Source: Bog-756 sp963701325 (GTDB lineage Bacteria > Actinomycetota > Acidimicrobiia > Acidimicrobiales > RAAP-2). Taken from it: a stretch of 64,000 bases of DNA. The stretch is taken from NCBI GenBank assembly GCA_963701325.1, contig OY969604.1:1798001-1862000 (forward strand). Direction: 5' to 3'. A program made the position numbers and the translations under genes. This document shows positions 27,503-35,442 of this stretch, one piece after another. Position 1 is the stretch's first letter; each line of letters starts with the position of its first letter. Below the pieces are notes generated by a model that was given only the letters and a program-made list of their open reading frames with translations, was not told the DNA's origin and made no database searches.

Positions 27503-28642
27503 TCAGGAGGGCTGGGTCCCACCTACCGGTGATCCGGTGAGCTCGGCTCCCCGATATCGATGACGGTAGATCGCGTAGGCAACGATTCCGGCTAGCAGGG
27601 GAAGCCAGTAGGAAGCCACCCGGTACGCCAGGGTGGCCACCAGGGCCTCGTTCAGGGGCACCCCGGCCAATACCAAGAGTCCACTGAGGCTCCCCTCCAC
27701 GATACCGAGCCCGCCCGGCGTTAGGGGAAGGAGGGCGATGATGTTAGTTGCCGCGTAGGACAGCAGCACGAGCGACGGGCTGGGGCGAGCCCCGGTGGCC
27801 CGCAATGCGAAAAGCAAGCTTCCAAAGTCGAATACGAGCTTTCCCCCGACCAAAAGGACGGCCTGGACCCAGTGATGACCGAGGACCGAACGAATGGAAT
27901 CCCGCTGATGGAGAAGCTTGGTATCGAAGCCGGTGGATGGTTGATGGTGTCCGGGGCGCCGGTTCCAGACCCACTGCGCAACTCGACCGGCCGTGGCGAG
28001 GGGTCGATTGGTGGCCAGGACGACAATCCCGCCGACCACGAAGAGCACGAACCCGGCCACACCGAGGAGGGCCGTGTGCACGAGCCCCTGGCTCACGTTG
28101 GCGCCACCGACTATGGCCGGCAACGCGAATATCGGGAGGGCGAGGAGTCCGCCAATCCCGAGCAGCGAGGCTGCGCTCATGCCGGCCCCGGCCCTGCCGG
28201 CATCGATGCCGGCTTCGGAAAGCATCTTGAACTGAACCCCGGCGCCGGCCGCATCTCCGCCCGGAAGTATGCCGGTCACGGTGTTCCCCACCAGCCCCGC
28301 CGTGACCACAGCGAACCAACCCTTGGTGCCCAACACCAGTCGCTCGAGACCGAACGCGCAGGCGAAACTGCATGCCTCCGACAACACGACCGCACCGAGC
28401 CAAAGGGGACCGAGGCCTCTGAGTCTTGGCCACGATGCCAGCACCCGCCCCAAACTGGGGAGCACCACGTAGAGTGCAACTCCACTCACCAAGACGGCGA
28501 GTCCTCTCTTGACCCAGGCCCGCCGCGACCCTGGTAAAGATGATTTCCACCTATTCGGTGCGTCTCCAGATCCGGTTACCGGTAGGTGCGAGGAACCCTG
28601 ATCGACGCCCGAGCTGCCGTCGGAGGGCGAGTATTCACTCAC
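27503..28642 (-). CDS. Flippase-like integral membrane protein (UPF0104/LPG-synthase TM domain)
   Basis: A 379-residue protein with eight or more hydrophobic helices. The family signature ALLPLTPGGLGIVEGSL (PGGLGxxE-type) occurs near the C-terminus, followed by YRVASYWLPLLAGIVAY. This is the membrane region of lysylphosphatidylglycerol synthases and related UPF0104 proteins, without the soluble aminoacyl-transferase domain, so a lipid-flippase-like role is likely. A polar N-terminus (~45 residues) precedes the first helix. GTG start, 15 bases after the HdeD gene, so the two form an operon behind dyad site 7. Confidence 0.82.
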   Translation of the reverse strand: MSEYSPSDGSSGVDQGSSHLPVTGSGDAPNRWKSSLPGSRRAWVKRGLAVLVSGVALYVVLPSLGRVLASWPRLRGLGPLWLGAVVLSEACSFACAFGLERLVLGTKGWFAVVTAGLVGNTVTGILPGGDAAGAGVQFKMLSEAGIDAGRAGAGMSAASLLGIGGLLALPIFALPAIVGGANVSQGLVHTALLGVAGFVLFVVGGIVVLATNRPLATAGRVAQWVWNRRPGHHQPSTGFDTKLLHQRDSIRSVLGHHWVQAVLLVGGKLVFDFGSLLFALRATGARPSPSLVLLSYAATNIIALLPLTPGGLGIVEGSLSGLLVLAGVPLNEALVATLAYRVASYWLPLLAGIVAYAIYRHRYRGAELTGSPVGGTQPS

Positions 28643-28657
28643 CGACCGCGGGCGCCG

Positions 28658-29200
28658 CTATCCGGCCAGGCTAGAGATGACGTCCCCGCTGTCCCGCACT
28701 GATGCCGACATGGCCAGCATCGAGATCCCATAGGCCAGACTGAACAGGCCGAACAGGAGGGCAAGTGAAACGGCTCCGATGCCGGGCCGAGCGAAAAGGA
28801 CGATCCCGAAGGCGACCGAGACGAGGCCACCGAGTCCGATGAGCGCTCGCTGGCCGCCGGATTCACCGGCGGCAAAGGCCATGGCGATTTCGCCAATCCC
28901 CCCGACCACCGCCCAGGCACCGATGAAGATAGTCAGAACGTAGGCGGTGATACCGGGCCACGCGACGGCGGCCACGCCGGCGGCCAAGTCGATGAGTCCG
29001 AGCAACAGATGGCCGATAACCGGTCCGGCCCCGTCGCTGGAAAAGGCGGCGACGGCCTCCACAAAGCCGCTAGAAAATGCGGCGATGGCGAAGATTATGA
29101 CCAGCGCGAAGACCGTCACGCCTGGCCACGCGATGGCAATTATTCCCACCACCAGCGCCAAGATGCCTCGCCACAATAGAGAATTCGAGAAGGAGCTCAC
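28658..29200 (-). CDS. HdeD-family acid-resistance membrane protein
   Basis: A 180-residue protein of six hydrophobic helices arranged as three helical pairs with internal similarity (GIIAIAWPGVTVFALVIIF, GVAAVAWPGITAYVLTIFI and GIVLFARPGIGAVSLALLF). This repeated WPG/RPG pattern is diagnostic of DUF308/HdeD proteins. E. coli HdeD supports acid resistance at high cell density; the molecular role is unclear. First gene of a two-gene operon with the flippase-like protein. Confidence 0.85.
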   Translation of the reverse strand: MSSFSNSLLWRGILALVVGIIAIAWPGVTVFALVIIFAIAAFSSGFVEAVAAFSSDGAGPVIGHLLLGLIDLAAGVAAVAWPGITAYVLTIFIGAWAVVGGIGEIAMAFAAGESGGQRALIGLGGLVSVAFGIVLFARPGIGAVSLALLFGLFSLAYGISMLAMSASVRDSGDVISSLAG

Positions 29201-29502
29201 TGTTCATTGCCTTTCGCTATGGCCGCCCGTTCGGGTTCCGTGATGCTTTTCCGTTCACCACTGTGCGGCATTGGACACAGATTTGAATCCCGCACTCGCG
29301 GGTTCATTCACAACCTGAGCGCCCAGGCGGCAGCAAGGTGCGACTGAGGCGTTGGGGTGTCCGAGTTCCAGCCACATGTCTTTGGGCTTCCTCTGCCCTC
29401 CGCCGGCGACGCCCCGCAACCTTTCGCCCCAGAAGTGCAAGTCCGCCAGGATCTCGGGGATGGGAGGAGTCCTCTCTGCCCCGGCTTCACGTCCCGTCGA
29501 CG
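29201..29502. other. Intergenic region with HdeD promoter
   Basis: About 300 bp between the GH65 gene end and the HdeD start, both minus strand. Contains dyad site 7. No gene recognised. Confidence 0.5.
29287..29304 (-). promoter_or_regulatory. 18-bp dyad, site 7 (HdeD operon promoter)
   Basis: ATCCCGCACTCGCGGGTT, one of the best matches. 87 bp upstream of the HdeD start at 29200. Confidence 0.75.
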
Positions 29503-31623
29503 CTACCCAAGCTCGGTCAAGCTCGCCCGGTCGCTCCCATGTTTGGCCTGCAAGCTCATGGGCTTTCCGCGGACCCACACTCGATCGACTTCGATGCCCT
29601 CCCACGCGGAAGGCATCGTGATAGGCCCTTCGAGCCATGTATCAGGCGTCCCCGGTCCGAGGTGGATCCTCGGCAAGCCGTAGATCAGGCTGGTCAGGAA
29701 TCCGCCGAGGTTGGCGAAGAGTGGACCCACACGCGGACGATCAGGAAATCGGACTCGATTGAACTCACTCGTCTCGGAGAATGGCGGCGTGATGAACTCC
29801 GCGTATCCGGCTTCGAACAGATCCGTCGATCGCGATCGGTCTCCAAGGCGTGCGGCGTAGACACCGAGCAGCGACGAGAGCATCGGATACCCGACGTACG
29901 GTTCGACCCGGCCGAGATAGAAGGAGAGGGTTGCTCGTTCGACGGCTGCAGATGTCCGGTAGCCGAAAGGAAAGAACCCGGCCAGCGCCTCAGGTGTGGC
30001 GCCCGCAACCCCACCCTCACGCACAGTGAACCGGTCATGATTGGCGATCACCCCCGTCCGTCTGTTGACCGGTACGAACATGCGCTTCGATGCCTCCGCC
30101 CAGGATTCGGTGGGAAGGCCGAATTTTCGACCCAGCATCACTGCTTCATCCAGCACGACGATGGCTGCCATATTGACATAGGCATCGTTGTCGACGGTGT
30201 GCCCACGATTCTCAGCAATGCCGACCGTGTTCTTGATCTCAAGCCCACGGTGCGTCGCCATCACCCGGCTCAATATCCAGTTGGCGATGCCTCGCAGTAC
30301 CGGCCATGCCTCGAATCGGGCGAACTCATCGTCACCACTCGCATGACAAAACTGGGCAAACGCCAGTCCCACGCTGAGGTTGACGTGCTGCTCCATTCCC
30401 AAGAGCTGCCCGTCAGGAGGTGTGGACTCCTGCCCGAAATCGGCACTGCTCTCCCATGGGTATTGGATCCCGGCGTAGCCTTGCATGGACGCGTTCAGTC
30501 GGGCCGCCGGCAGCCGAGTAAAGCGGTAGTCAAGTAAGCCCCGTGCCGTGTCCGGCGCAGTCAGCAGGAATGGTGGAAAAGCGAACGTCTCAATGTCCCA
30601 CATGACGTGACCGAAGTAGTAGGAGTAGTCGGGCCAGAAAGCCAGGCCGAACATGGCAGTGCTGAACAGCGACGCTGGATGGGCTGACGCTTGTAGATAG
30701 TAGAAGGCAGCATCGGCGATCGCCTGCCAACGCTCACTAGCGCCGACAAGATGAACTCGTCCCGCCCAGATTTCGCTCCAAGCCTCCTGATTGGCTTTCC
30801 GCAATGCGTCGAAGCCGCTATTCCGACCGATGCTGACGAGTCGGCAGGCCTGCCGGTCCGGCTCGGCGTGGAGTGCGCTGGCCACCAGCACACTTATCTG
30901 TCGCACCACGTATCGCCGTCCCGAGCGGGCACGCACTCCATATGACGTTGAGACTGGAGCCAAGGCGTCGGTCAGCTGGCGGGTCTCATCGACCTCGGTC
31001 GCCCCTTCGAAGCTCGTCACGTACGCGGCGCCACATCGTGAGAGCCCACCACTCGTCTCCCACAAGAGAGAGCCGTGAGCGACCGAGTCAAGATCATCGA
31101 CTCTATGCGCCGCCCGGGCGACCAGCCTGCCGGGGACTCCCGTCTGATCAAGCCCGGCGCTGACTTTGAGCTCGCATGCATGGTCAACCCGAACCTCGAT
31201 CGCCTGCAGGACCGCCGTGGGCAACGATCGGCTACAGAAGCTGACGACGTCGACCGTAGCGGTTACCCCCTGGGCCCGGAACTCGAAACGAGAGTGCAAC
31301 TCACCGCATGAGAAATCGTAGATCTGTTCGATGAACCTCACATCCTGCAGCGACCGGCTCAACTTATGCCCGTTGATTTCGATGTCGCCGCTGAATGGGT
31401 ACGGCCCACGAGCAAATGTCTCGATGCCATGGACTGAATCGACGGCTCGCAATCCGCTCACGATCACCAAGCCTTCGACGAGAGGAATGGTGCCAACTCG
31501 AACGCCCAAGAAGCCATTCGACAGGTAGGCCGGAAGGTACTCGGGCTTGGGCCGTCTAAGAGGAGCTGGACTGAGCGGGCCTCCAGAGCCATTCCTGGTG
31601 GGTGTCTCAGTGGATCGGAACAT
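29503..31623 (-). CDS. Glycoside hydrolase family 65-type protein
   Basis: A 706-residue protein of the GH65 (trehalose/maltose hydrolase or phosphorylase) superfamily. It has an N-terminal beta-sandwich (~1-260) and an (alpha/alpha)6 barrel containing FGHVMWDIETFAFPPFLL, MQGYAGIQYPWESSADFGQE and GIAENRGHTVDNDAYVNMAA. The last stretch is where the catalytic acid lies in this fold. The arrangement resembles the ATHL1/PGGHG-like glucosidase branch more than phosphorylases, but the substrate is not determinable. No signal peptide is seen, so it is probably cytosolic and may act on trehalose-like reserves. The ATG has GAAGGAAAG upstream. Dyad site 8 lies 177 bp before the start. Confidence 0.82.
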   Translation of the reverse strand: MFRSTETPTRNGSGGPLSPAPLRRPKPEYLPAYLSNGFLGVRVGTIPLVEGLVIVSGLRAVDSVHGIETFARGPYPFSGDIEINGHKLSRSLQDVRFIEQIYDFSCGELHSRFEFRAQGVTATVDVVSFCSRSLPTAVLQAIEVRVDHACELKVSAGLDQTGVPGRLVARAAHRVDDLDSVAHGSLLWETSGGLSRCGAAYVTSFEGATEVDETRQLTDALAPVSTSYGVRARSGRRYVVRQISVLVASALHAEPDRQACRLVSIGRNSGFDALRKANQEAWSEIWAGRVHLVGASERWQAIADAAFYYLQASAHPASLFSTAMFGLAFWPDYSYYFGHVMWDIETFAFPPFLLTAPDTARGLLDYRFTRLPAARLNASMQGYAGIQYPWESSADFGQESTPPDGQLLGMEQHVNLSVGLAFAQFCHASGDDEFARFEAWPVLRGIANWILSRVMATHRGLEIKNTVGIAENRGHTVDNDAYVNMAAIVVLDEAVMLGRKFGLPTESWAEASKRMFVPVNRRTGVIANHDRFTVREGGVAGATPEALAGFFPFGYRTSAAVERATLSFYLGRVEPYVGYPMLSSLLGVYAARLGDRSRSTDLFEAGYAEFITPPFSETSEFNRVRFPDRPRVGPLFANLGGFLTSLIYGLPRIHLGPGTPDTWLEGPITMPSAWEGIEVDRVWVRGKPMSLQAKHGSDRASLTELG

Positions 31624-32065
31624 GACTTTCCTTCTTCGGCCGACGTCTGTGATGACGACTCTCCGACTCTTCCGCTGGGAGTCGCGTTCGCCAAACCTGC
31701 AAGCGGCGAGGGCTATTCAGCGCCACACATTCATTCACCTTCGCCAAAAGCCATCGTCCGACTCACCTCATAAACTTCCGCCATCGTGGTGCAACGCACC
31801 TCACGCGCACGCGTGATATTGGAGACCTGTGCCGAGATGGAGCCAATCGGTGACACGGTCACAGTGACGGCCGTGAGCCCACCACCTCGGCTGACTCACA
31901 GCTTGCTTGCCTCCCAGGGTGCCCAGAAGGGGTCGTTATCCGTCTGGGCGGCCAGGCCGGCGCAGACGCCACCACGCTGGCAGAGCTCTCAACTCGAATC
32001 CGAGCGGTCGGCACCGGTGGTAGCGCCGCGACGACGCACCACGCGACCATGACCGTGAGTACCGT
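31624..32065. other. Intergenic region with GH65 promoter
   Basis: 440 bp between two minus-strand genes. Holds dyad site 8 and no recognisable gene. A weaker dyad-like sequence begins near 32037. Confidence 0.45.
31800..31817 (-). promoter_or_regulatory. 18-bp dyad, site 8 (GH65 promoter)
   Basis: Reads ATCACGCGTGCGCGTGAG on the minus strand. 177 bp from the GH65 start, the longest spacing among the well-assigned sites. Confidence 0.65.
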
Positions 32066-32719
32066 CTATCGCTCCTCCAGATAGGTGAGTACAGCCAGCA
32101 CCCGCCGGTGGTCCTCGGTGGTCTCGGGAAGGTCCAGCTTCATGAGGACGCTGCGCACGTGCTTCTCGACGGTTCCTTCGGTCACGCAGAGCACGTGTGC
32201 AATTCCCGCATTCGACCGTCCCTGTGCCATGAGGGCGAGCACTTCGCGCTCACGGGGAGACAAGACGTCGAGTGGCTCGTGTACGTGCCGCACCGAAACC
32301 AACTCCTTCACGAGCGCCGCGTCTACGGCAGTTCCACCGCGGACGAGGTGCTCCAGCGTTCCGACGAACTCGTCGACATCGGTGATGCGAGACTTCAACA
32401 GATAGCCACTGCGCTCACCACTGCTGATCAGATCGGTGGCCTGCTCCACCTCGACGTGCGCCGAGAGAACCAGAACCGCAATATCGGGGAACTCCTCGCG
32501 AATCACCCTGGCTGCGCTGAGACCCTCGGTTGTGAACGTCGGTGGCATCCGAATATCGACAATCACGAGCTCGGGCTTCAGGTTGCGAACCTGCTCGATC
32601 AACTCCGTCGGATCGCCGGCCTGTCCCACCACAGCGAGGCCCCGACTCGCGAGCAGACTGGCGAGACCCTCACGGAGAAGCAGGTCATCGTCGGCTACCA
32701 CCACTCGTGTCGCCGCCAT
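32066..32719 (-). CDS. NarL/LuxR-family response regulator
   Basis: A 217-residue two-component regulator. The receiver domain (~1-120) has the acidic pair in VVVADDDLLLREGL, phospho-acceptor Asp in LVIVDIRMPP, Ser in VLVLSAH and Lys in YLLKSR. The LuxR/GerE helix-turn-helix follows: LDVLSPREREVLALMAQG..NAGIA..L.VTEGTVEKHVRSVL. ATG 32719 is favoured because AGGAG lies nine bases upstream; an upstream ATG at 32746 has no RBS. HisKA_3 kinases such as those at 16.1, 53.1 and 59.4 kb are the usual partners of this family. Dyad site 9 is 64 bp upstream, suggesting autoregulation, and makes this the leading candidate regulator of all dyad-linked genes (inference). Confidence 0.93.
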   Translation of the reverse strand: MAATRVVVADDDLLLREGLASLLASRGLAVVGQAGDPTELIEQVRNLKPELVIVDIRMPPTFTTEGLSAARVIREEFPDIAVLVLSAHVEVEQATDLISSGERSGYLLKSRITDVDEFVGTLEHLVRGGTAVDAALVKELVSVRHVHEPLDVLSPREREVLALMAQGRSNAGIAHVLCVTEGTVEKHVRSVLMKLDLPETTEDHRRVLAVLTYLEER

Positions 32720-32782
32720 TCCCGAATACTCCTTTCGCGTTGTCATTTCGCGTTATCACAACGCCATGGTCCGGCACCCGAA

Positions 32783-32800
32783 AACCCGCAGTTGCGGGAG
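32783..32800 (-). promoter_or_regulatory. 18-bp dyad, site 9 (response-regulator/dodecin divergent promoter)
   Basis: AACCCGCAGTTGCGGGAG. On the minus strand TGATAA (32753-32758) lies 24 bp downstream as a -10 candidate for the response regulator. It may also serve the divergent dodecin gene 157 bp away. Confidence 0.75.
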
Positions 32801-32956
32801 GTCGGAAAGCCGCACAATGACACATGCTGGGTAGAACCTGCACTAGGTGTAAATGCCCTGGTCGATCCAGTGGGACGCCTAGGAATCTACCCCAGAATGC
32901 CATGTCAGGACTAGATAACCGTACCCAGGGCGACGATTCGGAAGGAAGCGCAAAAC

Positions 32957-33208
32957 GTGATGAGGGAAGGACCTGGGGCACTAGTGAAGGTGATCGACGT
33001 AGTGGGCAGTTCTGAGGTCTCGTTCAGCGACGCTGCGATAAATGCCGTACGGGTGACAGCGTTGAACACCCGCGACATCAAAAGCGTCGAGATCCTCGCC
33101 AGCAGCGCAGAAGTGGCTCCCGAACACGAACGCGAACACAGTCTCTACACAATGGACTGCAGGATTACCTTCGTGCCGGGGTATCTCTCGGCTGCACCGG
33201 GAAATTAG
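32957..33208 (+). CDS. Dodecin-like flavin-binding protein
   Basis: An 83-residue protein matching the dodecin pattern: a first strand VKVIDVVGSSEVSFSDAAIN leading into one helix, RDIKSVEILASSAEV, and a last strand TMDCRITFV. Dodecins are dodecameric flavin or CoA stores or buffers. The conserved flavin-stacking Trp found in many dodecins (in SxxSWxDA) is Phe here (EVSFSDA), so ligand preference may differ. GTG at 32957 has GAAGGAAG at good spacing. The next gene starts two bases after the double TAG stop, so the two are probably cotranscribed. Confidence 0.75.
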   Translation: MMREGPGALVKVIDVVGSSEVSFSDAAINAVRVTALNTRDIKSVEILASSAEVAPEHEREHSLYTMDCRITFVPGYLSAAPGN

Positions 33209-33210
33209 TA

Positions 33211-33666
33211 GTGGTCCCCCACCGAGCCGTAGACCCGACCGGCTCAAGCCGGCTCGAGCTCGTCCAACGGTTCCTGATGTCACTCGAACTCCGTGATGCA
33301 GCAGCCGCATCAGTGGGGATATCGGCAGGCACGACCTACCAGGTGCCCGGGACCAGTCCCTTGGCCGGCACCTTCAGGGGGCGCCATGAGATCGTTACGA
33401 ACTTTCGACGGGTGTTCGAGCTGACTTCGAGTTCGGACGTCGTGAAATGGGTCGATTGGATGGTCGGCACCAACCTCGTGTCCGTCCTTGCACACGTGCA
33501 CCTCCAGTCGGGGTTGATCCAATACCAAGCTCAGCTCCTGTTCCTGTTTTCGTTCATTCCGTCCGGGACGATCGACCGGATTCGGCTCTTCCCGGAGGAC
33601 CAAGCCCTCTTCGATCAATTTGCCGCTCAGCTACCGGCGGGCGCCGAAGTGACCACCGAAGGTTGA
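33211..33666 (+). CDS. NTF2/SnoaL-like small protein
   Basis: A 151-residue protein with the cone-shaped NTF2/SnoaL fold pattern: N-terminal helix (LVQRFLMSLELRDAAAAS), TFRGRHEIVTNFRRVFE (ligand-pocket helix), then alternating strands (VSVLAHVHLQ, YQAQLLFLFSF, IDRIRLFPED). Family members range from polyketide cyclases to ketosteroid isomerases and binding proteins, so no reaction can be assigned. GTG start immediately after the dodecin stop. The pairing suggests shared regulation, possibly from the divergent promoter at 32.72-32.96 kb. Confidence 0.7.
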   Translation: MVPHRAVDPTGSSRLELVQRFLMSLELRDAAAASVGISAGTTYQVPGTSPLAGTFRGRHEIVTNFRRVFELTSSSDVVKWVDWMVGTNLVSVLAHVHLQSGLIQYQAQLLFLFSFIPSGTIDRIRLFPEDQALFDQFAAQLPAGAEVTTEG

Positions 33667-33722
33667 GAACTTCCTTCCGAGCGAAGGACTCGAGACTGCA
33701 TTGTCTCTGACGTCAATCCGGA

Positions 33723-33740
33723 ACCCCGTAGACGCGGGAT
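33723..33740 (+). promoter_or_regulatory. 18-bp dyad, site 10 (BON protein promoter)
   Basis: Reads ATCCCGCGTCTACGGGGT on the minus strand. CATACA at 33765-33770 is a -10 candidate 24 bp downstream, similar to the CATACAG at dyad site 1. Start codon at 33801. Confidence 0.75.
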
Positions 33741-33800
33741 GCCGGGCGGGCGGTGCGGTCGCAACATACAGAAGAACACCGGAATCCAAACGAAAGGACC

Positions 33801-34457
33801 ATGATGCACAAGCCAAACAATCTGTTGGAAGAGGACGTCAGAGAAGAGCTCGAATGGGATCCAATGGTCGATGACGGTCGAATCATCGTTAAGGCCAACG
33901 ACGGCCAGATCACCCTCAGCGGCGCGGTTCCCAGCTACTACGAATCCGACTTGGCCGTGGACGATGCCTTTAGCATTGGCGGCGTGACCTTGGTGAACAA
34001 TCAGCTGATGGTGGGCATCGTCGGGGAGGCGGTTGCAGACGCCGACATCGCCTCTGCCTGCGCGGCTGCTCTGGACAAGGACAAGCTCGTGCCTCACGGA
34101 TCGGTGGACGCATCGGCCGCCGACGGTTGGGTCACCTTGACCGGCGAAGTTCGTCATCACTTCCAGCGAAGGGCGGCGATGCACGCCGTCAGACGCGTAG
34201 ATGGCGTCCTCGGGGTCACCGACAACATCGTCCTCACTTCGCAGCCCATCCCGAGCGACGTGGCCGATCGGATCAACCGTGCCTTCCAACGCAACGCCAT
34301 CATCGATGACTCCCTAATCAACGTCACCAATGTGGACCACACCATCTATTTGGACGGCACCGTCAGCTCTTGGTACGCGATGGACGAGGCTGTCGATACC
34401 GCCTGGGAGGCACCCGGAGTCCGTGACGTGGTCAACCGTCTACTCATCGTTCCGTAG
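33801..34457 (+). CDS. Triple BON-domain protein
   Basis: A 218-residue protein with three consecutive BON-like modules (roughly 10-75, 82-148 and 150-216). Each contains a strand-turn such as GQITLSGAVPSYYE, GWVTLTGEVRHHFQ or HTIYLDGTVSSWY. BON domains bind phospholipid or other ligands and are common in stress-induced envelope proteins, but this one has no signal peptide. ATG 33801 (followed by a second ATG) has AAAGGA upstream. It is closely similar to the duplicated BON genes at 50.9 and 56.5 kb. Followed by a strong hairpin terminator. Confidence 0.87.
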   Translation: MMHKPNNLLEEDVREELEWDPMVDDGRIIVKANDGQITLSGAVPSYYESDLAVDDAFSIGGVTLVNNQLMVGIVGEAVADADIASACAAALDKDKLVPHGSVDASAADGWVTLTGEVRHHFQRRAAMHAVRRVDGVLGVTDNIVLTSQPIPSDVADRINRAFQRNAIIDDSLINVTNVDHTIYLDGTVSSWYAMDEAVDTAWEAPGVRDVVNRLLIVP

Positions 34458-34494
34458 ACGGTAGCTCTCCCCGTCCGACCAGCAACTCTCCCGT

Positions 34495-34538
34495 GTAGGG
34501 CCCGGCCCAATGGAAACCATGTATGGGCCGGGCCCTAC
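34495..34538 (+). terminator. Strong hairpin after BON gene
   Basis: Perfect 15-bp stem: GTAGGGCCCGGCCCA (34495-34509) pairs with TGGGCCGGGCCCTAC (34524-34538) across a 14-base loop. No long U-tract follows, as is common in high-GC genomes. Confidence 0.8.
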
Positions 34539-34562
34539 CTTCATGGACAGCGAGGAGTTCAA

Positions 34563-35021
34563 GTGACCCGGCCAGTCAGCGTTGGACAGAGATCGAGTCT
34601 TGACGGGAAATCCCCGGAAGGCCCTCTGTCGGTGACGAAGGGCGGGCTGATGTCCGTGTCGGACAGATGGCTTCGTCGCTGGGTATGGAAGGAACTCAAC
34701 TGGGATACGCGGATCGACAACCGACGGATCACGGTAGATGTGACCGGTGGACAGGTGACGCTGACAGGCGTGGTGGAGCATCCCGGCGACATGATCCATG
34801 CCACCGACGATGTCTGGATGGTACCTGGGGTGGACAGCGTACTGAACGAACTTCTGGTTGTGAACAGGGGGGTCGAAGACATCAAGGGGACTGGTAGACG
34901 AGTTGGACTACTCTGCCGGAAGATAAGGGTTGGATGCCATGACGAAGGCACAGGAAGACCGATTGGGCGACGAGCAGTTCGCCTGCACCAGACTGCGGAA
35001 GGAGCCGCCTGTCGACGCTAG
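34563..35021 (+). CDS. Single BON-domain protein
   Basis: A frame of 152 residues whose central part (MSVSDRWLRRWVWKELNWD..VDVTGGQVTLTGVVEHPGD..DDVWMVPGVDSVLNELLVVN) is one BON module. GTG 34563 has GAGGAG upstream. The BON domain ends near 34870, and the remaining ~50 residues are Arg/Cys-rich and overlap the next gene in another frame by 83 bp. The tail is therefore likely a readthrough extension after a lost stop or frameshift. Role unknown; it belongs with the BON/DUF6582-like stress cluster. Confidence 0.7.
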   Translation: MTRPVSVGQRSSLDGKSPEGPLSVTKGGLMSVSDRWLRRWVWKELNWDTRIDNRRITVDVTGGQVTLTGVVEHPGDMIHATDDVWMVPGVDSVLNELLVVNRGVEDIKGTGRRVGLLCRKIRVGCHDEGTGRPIGRRAVRLHQTAEGAACRR

Positions 35022-35193
35022 CCATGTCCGGAACGCCGTGGCGCGGTTCGACCAGGTAGAGAATGTCAGCGACGACGAACGCGATGACGCTTGGAGGAGC
35101 ATCCAGTCGGCCGCCAAGTGGTTCGGCGTGGAGCTCTCCGAGAATTCCTGGCGGCAGTTGTCCCATGGGGGTCGACCCAAGCACGGGTCATGA
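34939..35193 (+). CDS. DUF6582-like small protein
   Basis: An 84-residue soluble protein with QFACTRLRKEPPVDASHVRNAVARFDQVENVSDDERDDAWRSI (positions 35-150 of the gene) and AAKWFGVELSE. This pattern (FAC..R..P..D.sHVRNA..RF.QV) is typical of DUF6582-type proteins. ATG 34939 follows AAGGG at good spacing; TTG 34930 is an alternative. Function unknown. It overlaps the end of the preceding BON frame. Confidence 0.7.
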   Translation: MTKAQEDRLGDEQFACTRLRKEPPVDASHVRNAVARFDQVENVSDDERDDAWRSIQSAAKWFGVELSENSWRQLSHGGRPKHGS

Positions 35194-35442
35194 CGCCTCA
35201 CTCATTGGATCCCCTACTGATCCCTCGACACAGACAGATTGACGCCGCCGACGCGCCCGTCTCGGGTCGAAAATTGAGCCTGCAGAGCTCACCCCGGCGA
35301 ACCATGCACCCTGGGGCCAGTGATCCTGGGACGCCAGCCCCGTCCAACGGCGGTGCCACGAGGCACTGTCGATTTCATCGATGCTGTCGCCATCCCCCTT
35401 CCTTCGCGACACCCGCGGTGGTGTTGCTGCGATCCGCAGAAG

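Noticed and set aside
32823..32900. CTGGGTAGA ... TCTACCCCAG inverted repeat between response regulator and dodecin genes, considered as a small mobile element
   Set aside because: Single copy, imperfect ends, no target duplication; could equally be a transcript hairpin.
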